Below, one piece after another: positions 52,101 to 61,100 of a stretch of DNA of 64,000 nt. Position 1 is the first letter of the stretch. Every line of letters begins with the position of its first letter. The DNA is from Yponomeuta sedellus (Eukaryota; Arthropoda; Insecta; Lepidoptera; Yponomeutidae), in NCBI GenBank assembly GCA_934045075.1, contig OW203738.1:6811487-6875486 (forward strand), given 5' to 3'. The position numbers and the translations under genes are program-made. The notes beneath the pieces were generated by a model. It searched no databases and was not told the DNA's origin. It saw only the letters and a program-made list of their open reading frames with translations.

Positions 52101-55100
52101 ATGTCGCTGCCTGTACGTAATACAGAGAATATTGTAAAGAGGTTCGAAATTTCACTGATGCCGTGAGTCGCCCATTGGCTCAATTGGTAGAGCGCTGGTA
52201 CGGATAGCCAGAGGTTGCGGGTTCGAATCCCGGCATGGGTGAAATTTTTAGCCTCTAAATAGGTTTTTTAAATTTGTTCCTTAGCACGGGTTAGTGCATT
52301 AAAAATAAAAATAGTGTAATCATGTGGGTACAGTGATATCGTTCCGATGTTAAACCTAACTGCAAAGTAGGTAGTCGGGGCTGTAAGTAATGCAATTTGC
52401 TTAAGTCAGATGTCGCTGCCTGTACGTAATACAGAGAATATTGTAAAGAGGTTCGAAATTTCACTGATTGTGTCGCCCATTGGCTCAATTGGTAGATCGC
52501 TGGTACGGATAGCCAGAGGTTGCGGGTTCGAATCCCGGCATGGGTGAAATTTTTAGCCTCTAAATAGGTTTTTAAATTTGTTCCTTAGCACGGGTTAGTG
52601 CATTAAAAATAAAAATAGTGTAAGTAATGCTACGTTTTTATAAATCGCAATGTTCGCGTGAGCGAAGATTGCGATTTAGAGGATTGCGCAGAGCGATTCT
52701 ATAGTTGCGATAAAAAGGCTTGTACCTATGTGCTATGTACTGCTATCATATTTAATCCTTAGCAACAACAGCAGTTTGTGAATACATTGCTCATGATGAC
52801 GGTGTCCGAAGGAGTAAGGAATGCACAGGATGATGCAAGATGCTCTGACCCCTAGCTTTGAGTCAACTATCTCGTGCATGTGTCAATCTGTTTAATTGGA
52901 CGCCTCTCCGCTCCAATAACATTGCAGCTTGTGTCGGTGCGATCTTAGCGAGTGGTAGCTCTTGCGCAACTACAGTTGCAAGTGTAGGCCTAAATAGGAA
53001 TGAAGAAGATTCACGTCGGCTTATAACATACTGACTGATTACAGTCTGTTAGCTTTTCGAATATACCTCGGCTGAGCAATCAAAAATTATATTGCAATGA
53101 GGTATGTAAGGTTTATTTTGTATAGTTATTTATAACTTTACATAACTTTTCAATATAGTGAAGAAAAGTTTTATGCAGAGCAGGAAGTAGTATTACTCTC
53201 GTGTGCTTTCGGCGAAAACCGAAGCCTACTCTAGAGCCCGAGCTATATTCTAAAAGCTAACAGACTGTACTTTTGTTGCCATTTGCGTAGACCATACAGG
53301 GAATATGGTTATGTTATTCTTAATTAATCAATAAACCTATCATTATATTTATTGTTGAACTTTCGTAAGCGCCACACAAACAAACAACAAAAAATCAAGT
53401 AAGTTAATCCGGACTTAGATCAGTGGCTATATTTATTGCCATAAATTATGTACTTATAAATACATTGTTTTTCAATGAAACTTTCTCAATCTGGCGTGAC
53501 AATATCGAACATTTATAATAAACTAAATCATGTATTTTATTAAGCAAATGTGTTATGAGATTACAAGCCAACATTAAATAAGTATTTCTAGAATACACGC
53601 TCAGTTATTTTAATTCCTAATAACTTTTAGATGGAGGTAAAATATATGAAGTAGGTAAATCGCCTACAATGACCTTATGGAAGGCCTTTGGTTTAGATAT
53701 TTGTGAATATGACTACCCAGAACACAGAAACTGACTCAAGTGATTCAAATCATCATGATGCACAAACGTGCAATTGTCCGGTAACATAAAGCGGTTAGAC
53801 TAAGCCTAAATCATCCTAAGCGTTCTACTTCGTGGTCGAAATAGAGTTTGTCTTATCGCGTCTACGGGCCGGCTTCATGGAACAGATATTTAATAAACAT
53901 CGGTTTTTGCATCGCATAACCTATTTTATGGCTTTAGCGGGTGTATCTTGGTAACCAACGCGAAAATTAATCTTTACTTTGTTAAGATTATTTCGTAACG
54001 AATTCAGTAAGTATTAGGCGTCGCTTTGACGTCAGTATGTAACTACTAGTTATTTATAAATTAGAATCGATTGTAACCAGATTGTAAAATACTTATACAG
54101 ATTTTGAATTTGAGATGATAGTGATACCAAAACGTTGCCATGCCTAGTTTAACATGAGATGTACATATCTTCATCACATTTTCGTTCCGCTGACTTGAAT
54201 CGGTGCGCTCGCACGGTCTCTGAGTCCTGGTCATGTACTATGATCAGCTACAATATCTGCTATCTGCTCTACATAGAATGGGAGCAGATTAGTGGGAAAA
54301 CCACCAATCAGATGGATTAACGACTTGGTCCAAGTCTGGAAAAAGTGTGAATGCGGAAAACCAAAGACCGTGCAAAAAATGTCGTGCATTGGACAATGCT
54401 GTTAATTTACTCGGTATTGGATGTATAAATTTTAAAGAAGAAGAGGTTTCAATCAAGACTAACAGTTATATAAGACCGCTGATTTGTTTGTGCCAAAATT
54501 TGTTTGTACATACTTATGATTAAAATAGCTTTACCGGACCTTTCCGCAACACTTCATATATTTAAACCGACTGTTCGTTTTAATGTAGATTATATGCTAC
54601 GATTTATACACAGGTTTTATACCATGAAACGTATGAATTGTTTCAGATGTCTCTACCAGAGATGGCGATGGCTTCCAGCGCCCGGGACGAGAACCTGGCC
54701 AACATTTATAGGTTCTGCGAACCGCACATGGTAAGTTCCTATATCTATTATTATAGATAGAGTTCGAATAATATGATAGATAGGACGAATGGAGTGACGT
54801 CTTTTTAGGTTTCAATAGTCTACAATAGAACGCTTATCTCAGCGCCACGTCCATGAATATGCTTTTCGAAATGTCCGCGGTGTAGCTCAGAGATGCTTAG
54901 TAAGAACTTGAGAGTTGTTAGATATACATATTGATCAGGGCAACGAAATTGTAAAATAAAATATAAAATACATTTAGGTTAAACACCATACAATTAAATT
55001 AGGCGTGTTTATTTTTTTATTTCATATTTATTTTCATTTTTATTTAATAGGTAGGTACGGCCCTCTTATAAAACACTTTTGCTTAATTAGGGGATAACAG

Positions 55101-58100
55101 TTTCAGCCTTATAAGGTTGCCAATGAAAGGCTCACACAACATTCATAATGAGGTCTAGTACCTAGTAGTTAAACATGTGATAACCGGTGCGATACACCAC
55201 TGCTATTTGATGTTAAATTGGCCCGTGGGCTGCGATCCCTGCGGGCATCTGGAGCTTTTATTTCTAAAGGGAAGCTGTCATGTAATATCCTTCATTCAAT
55301 CGATCAAGAAGCTTTTAGTCTTTAAACAAATCCCGTTCCTTTATCAATAAACCGCCTATCGGCATTGTATTGTAATTGGGGACGGTGTAGAGTTACAGCT
55401 GTATCGAATTACTAAACTGATTTTAATCGGGTGGAAGACGTCAGTTTTCTAAAGATTTTCATTGTGTTTTCAGATCGAGTTCTGGAATTGTATGAACAGA
55501 ACTATTCAAGGTAAGTTTTTTTTAACTTTTTAAGTGTTGTAGAAGCGCTCGTGGCCTAGTGAAACCGGGTGATTGGAATCAATCACTTGGGTTAAGTACA
55601 GGCACGGTGAGGTGCTGGATAGGTGACCATCCCGTGATTACTGCTAGTGGCATTTTTTCCGAGCTTTGGTGCTTCCTAAGGCACCTTAAGCCGTTGGTGC
55701 CGGCCGTCTATGTCATAGGCCTTATGGGCGACTGCATAACTTCTGAAGGTAAGGCCCGCCACTGTTCACAATCCTCCACCAACCCGGACTTGGTCCCCGT
55801 GGTGGAGTATGGCCTAACCGTTCTGCGATGCAGGAAAAGACCCATGTCGCAGCAGTGGGGACAATACAATGGGTTGTTATCATCATAATCAAGTGTTGTA
55901 AAAAGTGGCGATAGGGCTCTGCAACTATTAGCTAAGTCACTACAATACAAATATTTCAAAAGTTTAAACGTTGAGAGAATCTCAGTACCCAGAAAGCTTA
56001 TAAACATGTTGTAAGTTCGAATCAAACTTTAGTAGTAGAAACGAAGTAGTTATCTTTAATATCTGCTATCTGTATACGTACATAGTAACATATCGCGACT
56101 TTTAAATTTTTCAGTCATAAGAGTACCTACCTAAGTCAAATTCCGACATTTCAGCGCCACAAAACACGTGACTCGCATCGTCATGCTAACGCTAGACTCC
56201 GTGAACAAACCATTTTTTATTGTCACTGACATTTAAGTGACAATAAAAAATGTAATATTCTATACATATAAACGTACCGCTTTGTATTAAAAATCACAAA
56301 TGTATTTCAACGCAAAAAAATACATTCTGTTGACTGTAAATGTACAATGTTTTTGTTGTTCTCGGGTCGAGTTGTAGTGGAGAAAGTCAGCTAGAAATTA
56401 CTCCACTATTACTATCTTTCCTCAAATCATCTTAAATTTATACATAGGTTAGTACGACTACCTTACGGGATCCCATGAGTGCAATCAACAACTTGCAGCT
56501 CTTAAACAGCTCTAAAGCAGTTCCAGTGCCACCATTGATAATATTTTTCGAAAGTGTCAGTTTTTTGCAGTCATAATAAAAAATGTGCGAGACTATACGA
56601 TAAGTAAACCGTGTTCCAGACGTAATGTCAGGCTCGGAGTGGTGGGGGCGCGCGTGCTGCGCGCTGGGGCGTGCCGCGTCGTGCCGCGGCGCGTGCGCGA
56701 TGGCCAAGAGTGTGCACGAGCTGACGCCGGCATGCCGCCGGTCCGACGAGCTGACCTTCTTCGACTGCGTCACGCGCCAGGACGAAGCGCAGTTTTGCTG
56801 CTGTGAGTAGTACTTGCATTTTAATAACAAGCCGTGTAATCACGGGGAACCAGAGGGAGCTTTAAAAGCTATTGAGGAATACAGGGAATCCTAGTTTGGG
56901 AGCCAGGGCACAAATGTAACACTTTGCAGTAAATAAAATTTCTTTATTCTTTCTTTCTTTATTTATTTACGTGGGTATACGAAAGGACAGGATTTAAAGT
57001 TTCACTGTTTCTTCTTCAGAACAATATAGAATCATACTTGAAATTGACACTTATGTTTAATATGAAAGGTTACTTTATTGGTAGAGGTGTAAAAACTTAC
57101 CTCTTATACTAGTAAAAAAAACTTACCTTGAATAGTTATACAATTCCAGAACTGTGAAGTATAACATCGTGAGGAAACCTGCTGCTTGGTTGGCTCCGCA
57201 CGTAGTGACTTGTCTGTCCTGTGGGCTAGGCCAACTAAGCTGTCAGGATGGTATAGGTGCTGGGCAAGCCTACTCCATCTCAACTGTGTCAATAATCAAT
57301 GTTGAGGTTTCTGTCAGATCGACCATTGTTTCACGCTGTCAGTCGATCTGATTATCAGCTACCGTTATCAACCTAAGTGACTCAAACTCTCTGCTGGACT
57401 TCTCCTGCTCCACTTGATTAATATTTTTCCCATATGTCTTGCAACTTCTTCCCGCATAAATACACGGTGAAAGACTTCCAAAAGTACCGCGTATTTTGAA
57501 ATTATTACTTTCCAGCACAAACGCAGACGCTGGGCTGTCACGAAGCCTGCAAGCGGGTTTTGTGGGGCGCGGGGCAGATGCCCGTGACAGCGCGGGTAAA
57601 GGAGGAAGCGCTGGATAAGTGCGAGCAGTCACCAGCATTGCTGCAGTGCCTAAGGGATAACACCGTCTCTACTGTGCACGCTGACACTGCCAAGTGTAAG
57701 TATAAAGAAAGAGGGAGCGAGACTGAGAAAGAAAGAGAGAGGCAGACGCGTGTGGCGGCGGGGTCGAAAGAGGATGCGTTGGACTGTTGGATTAGGTAAT
57801 CTGTCATCAATTTACCTTCATTCCCGTTGATACGATTGTCTAGATCCATTATGAATGTAACATTAGGTGCGCTACTTCGTAAATCCTTCACTATACGGAG
57901 TTGTCTGATTTGACTTACTCCGTACCGTCATATATTTTGAACAGATACATGTATTTCGAACATACATATTTTGTCTTTAGAATTGTCAAAATGGTTAACC
58001 CAGTGGAGTAGATAGTTACAATATAATCAATTACCGAAATTTCCAAAAATGTAATCTTCTGCCTAGAAGATCCAAATAATGGCCCAGGTGCCAGATCATG

Positions 58101-61100
58101 ATGGTTTCAGTCAACTTTCGTTTTCCCTTTGAACCAATTCCTTTTACCTTGATTCCCGATATGTCAGTCTCGCACATACTTTAAGTAGAACTGACGTCTC
58201 TAAGAAAATAACATAATTAAACCGTTGTTTTCTACATTTAGACCTACCGTGCTGTCACGAGTCCTCGAGCCCGGAGTGTCGCAGCACATGCGAGGCCGTA
58301 CTCCGTCGGAGCGGCGAGGCCCAAGAGATCACCTATGGCCTGGCGACAGCTTGCGGGGCACCCGCGCTGCACGACGCTCTCTACCAGTGTTTCCTGAGAA
58401 AGGACCAGCCGCCGGACTCTAAGGATCTCATACCGCACGACGCAGCCAAACTACATTGCTGTCATAAGGTAAGGGGCTTTAAAATGTCTGTCTACAGTAA
58501 CTAACTAGTTTATTTATTTAGTTACATCTGTACTCTCCTCATTAGTTAGCAGTAGAAACTAATCTAGGGGTTATTAGGCTACTGGGGTGTAGGTTTAAAG
58601 GTGGATAACTGCCTATGTGCACTGGCGAGCCGGAACAAAACATCAACGTCCTAAGCCACAGAATTTAACCAAAGCTTCAGTGACAAACTGCTCAAATACT
58701 TCCTGGAAATACGATACTAATACGATTAGTTTTAATAACTATTCGTTTTATTCTACTGGGTATTCTACCACCAAACTCATTCCACCTGAAATAAGTTTGA
58801 GCTCACGCAATACCGCGCCATTCTTTCGAAATTTACAAGAATTAATAAAAGAACGAATAAAAAGAGTCTGTTAAAGTCGATTTATTAGTTTTGAAGAAGT
58901 CTGCTGTAGACAAATCGAAATATTCATCCACGTTTGTTGGAAAAACTGAGGAAGTTATTAATTGTCACACTATTTCCAGGCAACTACCATCAACTGTGGG
59001 AGACTGTGTTTCAACACCTACAACACAGGATGGCAGAGCAACTTGGAAAAATTCTACGCCGAGTGCTTTGGAGATCCGCAAGAGAATGAGCTATCCCAGT
59101 GCATCGAAGAAGGTACGAAAGTAACAAGTACAATCTGTCGATTTATCATTATTATATTAAAACAACAATTTTATTATACGTCTAGAGTCTTCACGCAGTT
59201 ATTTTGAAAACGAAAAAGTCAATTTTTTTTTCGCAAACGTTTCTTCATATCAATGATACTGAAGACAGTATTTCTTCGGTATCAATGATACTGAAGAAAT
59301 TGTCTTCAGGTTTTAAGTTATTTCAACTTTTTTACTTTTAATCTAATGAATGAACTTTTAAATTAAAAACCTATGTTCGGAAAAGTGATTTTATTTGCGG
59401 AAGTTGTTTGCTAATAGTAGAAGTACTGAAAGAAAAATGTCGATAGCTCGCTTATGTTTAATAAGTTTTACATAAGCGATGGCGATATCTGTGGAGAACA
59501 TGAAAAAATCGGTACGATCGACGTACTACTCTATTAATGCACTAAAACCCGGCGATGGTATTTCAGTGGAAGCCCCGTGTTCGCTGGGCTGCGCTGGTCT
59601 TACCTACTGCAGTCAGCTGAACAACCGCGTCACAAGCCTGTTCCGCTCCTGCTCCGCGCAAGCCGACTTGGACGCCCATTCAGCTGTGATTGAGCAGAAA
59701 GACACCCGGTATGTAACCTTTTTACGTATTCTTACTTAATTTTCTTTTAGTATAAGGATTATATGGTCTTAGAGTATGAAGTCCATAAAGTGAAAGAACA
59801 CTGAAATAATTGTCACTCGGTCTTAAAATACACGCAACAAGAGTCGCGACGTGTGGTCCACCTTCAAATCGTTCTTCACAAAAAGGGATTCTATAGCATA
59901 AGATCGAGCGTATGAATTAAGTTTGACTATCTGAGTTTAGAAGACTTCGTTTGTATGTAGCAGCTATAACTCTTATAAAAATAAAGACGATTTTGACCGG
60001 GTACTACGCAATCAATCGTTTTGATTTTCGACGAAATACTATTTTCTATGTTATTAAATACCACAAAAATTAAACGTACCCGGTATAACCTTTACTTATG
60101 AAGGATATTTTTAGGGCAAATCTCTTTACAGATCTTTTTTCTTTCAGATTAGTCCGAATCTCGGGATTAGAGTTACCGATAAAAAACTCCTCGCAATGCA
60201 CGTCAGACATTTGGAAAAGCGTCGCTTGCGCACTCCATGTGAAACCCTGTACTTTTAAGGTAAGCGTAAACATATGATCTGACTCGAATGACCTTTTTTT
60301 AACCTGAAGTTTGGAGATTTTCTTTAAAAGCAAAAGTATTTAATTGGGTTAATCTTATTTGCTAGTTCAATAGATCTTGATGACATTTATTCGTAAGACA
60401 GTTATTCTCGTTTAGATACCAACCTACCTATTTTAGAACGGTATGTCGTTCGTTTAAGTTAAATGAGATGCCCAATACACCATTTAATTTCTGATTCCGG
60501 CGTTTTTAGTTTTAAATGTCTTGTGTTGTAGAAGAATGAAGCCATAAAATGTTTTCGGCGGCGCGGTATATCAGTTTCGCCCAAACTCATTTCGGGTGGG
60601 AAGAATGGTCAATTTAATTAATTAATATCTGTTACAATACTTTTTTGTGTTTTACAAATGGATAGATTGAAGTTTATTTTCCATCTTCTCTAATTCGATA
60701 GAATTCAGAACCAGCTTCAGTTAATATTCAAAACGTAAACTCATAGCGAAGAAAGCTGGTTTGAATGTTTATATCCGTTTGAAATTAGGTAAATAAGGCT
60801 TTAACGACTGAACATTGGCATACAGATAAACTGCTTCCACGCGAATAGCGATAGAATTCGCGAGCGTGGCTTGTTTATAATAACGACGAGTTAATGCACT
60901 AGTTAACCGTGATGGTGTTTCAACCTATAGTGGAAGTTTTTTTTAAGACTAATAATATCTCAGTGTTCGACGTCCTGTCGTGGGACGTACTCGTATATAA
61001 GAACGGTGTTGATAAGTAAATCTTAACCGATTGAGGGGTCTGTATCGATTCTCGTCTTTTCGCAGGACAAATTTGTCCGACCAGTTTACTTATAAGTTAT

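Larger units (their letters stand above)
14580..54646 (+). other. RECK intron 2 (40 kb) with a nested gene
   Basis: GTATGT to TTTCAG. It contains the SAMD3-like gene (32.1-36.4 kb) and most of the repeats in this window. Sub-stretches where I recognise no gene and no certain repeat are 15900-17900, 18130-18830, 18985-20750, 22600-24000, 26445-27210, 29240-30570, 36400-37115, 38250-38915, 39150-40795, 43000-43425, 43700-45280, 46010-47040, 47770-49590 and 53270-54250. Confidence 0.8.

Noticed and set aside
56438..56830. 130-codon minus-strand frame
   Set aside because: Antisense shadow of RECK exon 5; the plus strand has matching splice sites and the CC motif.
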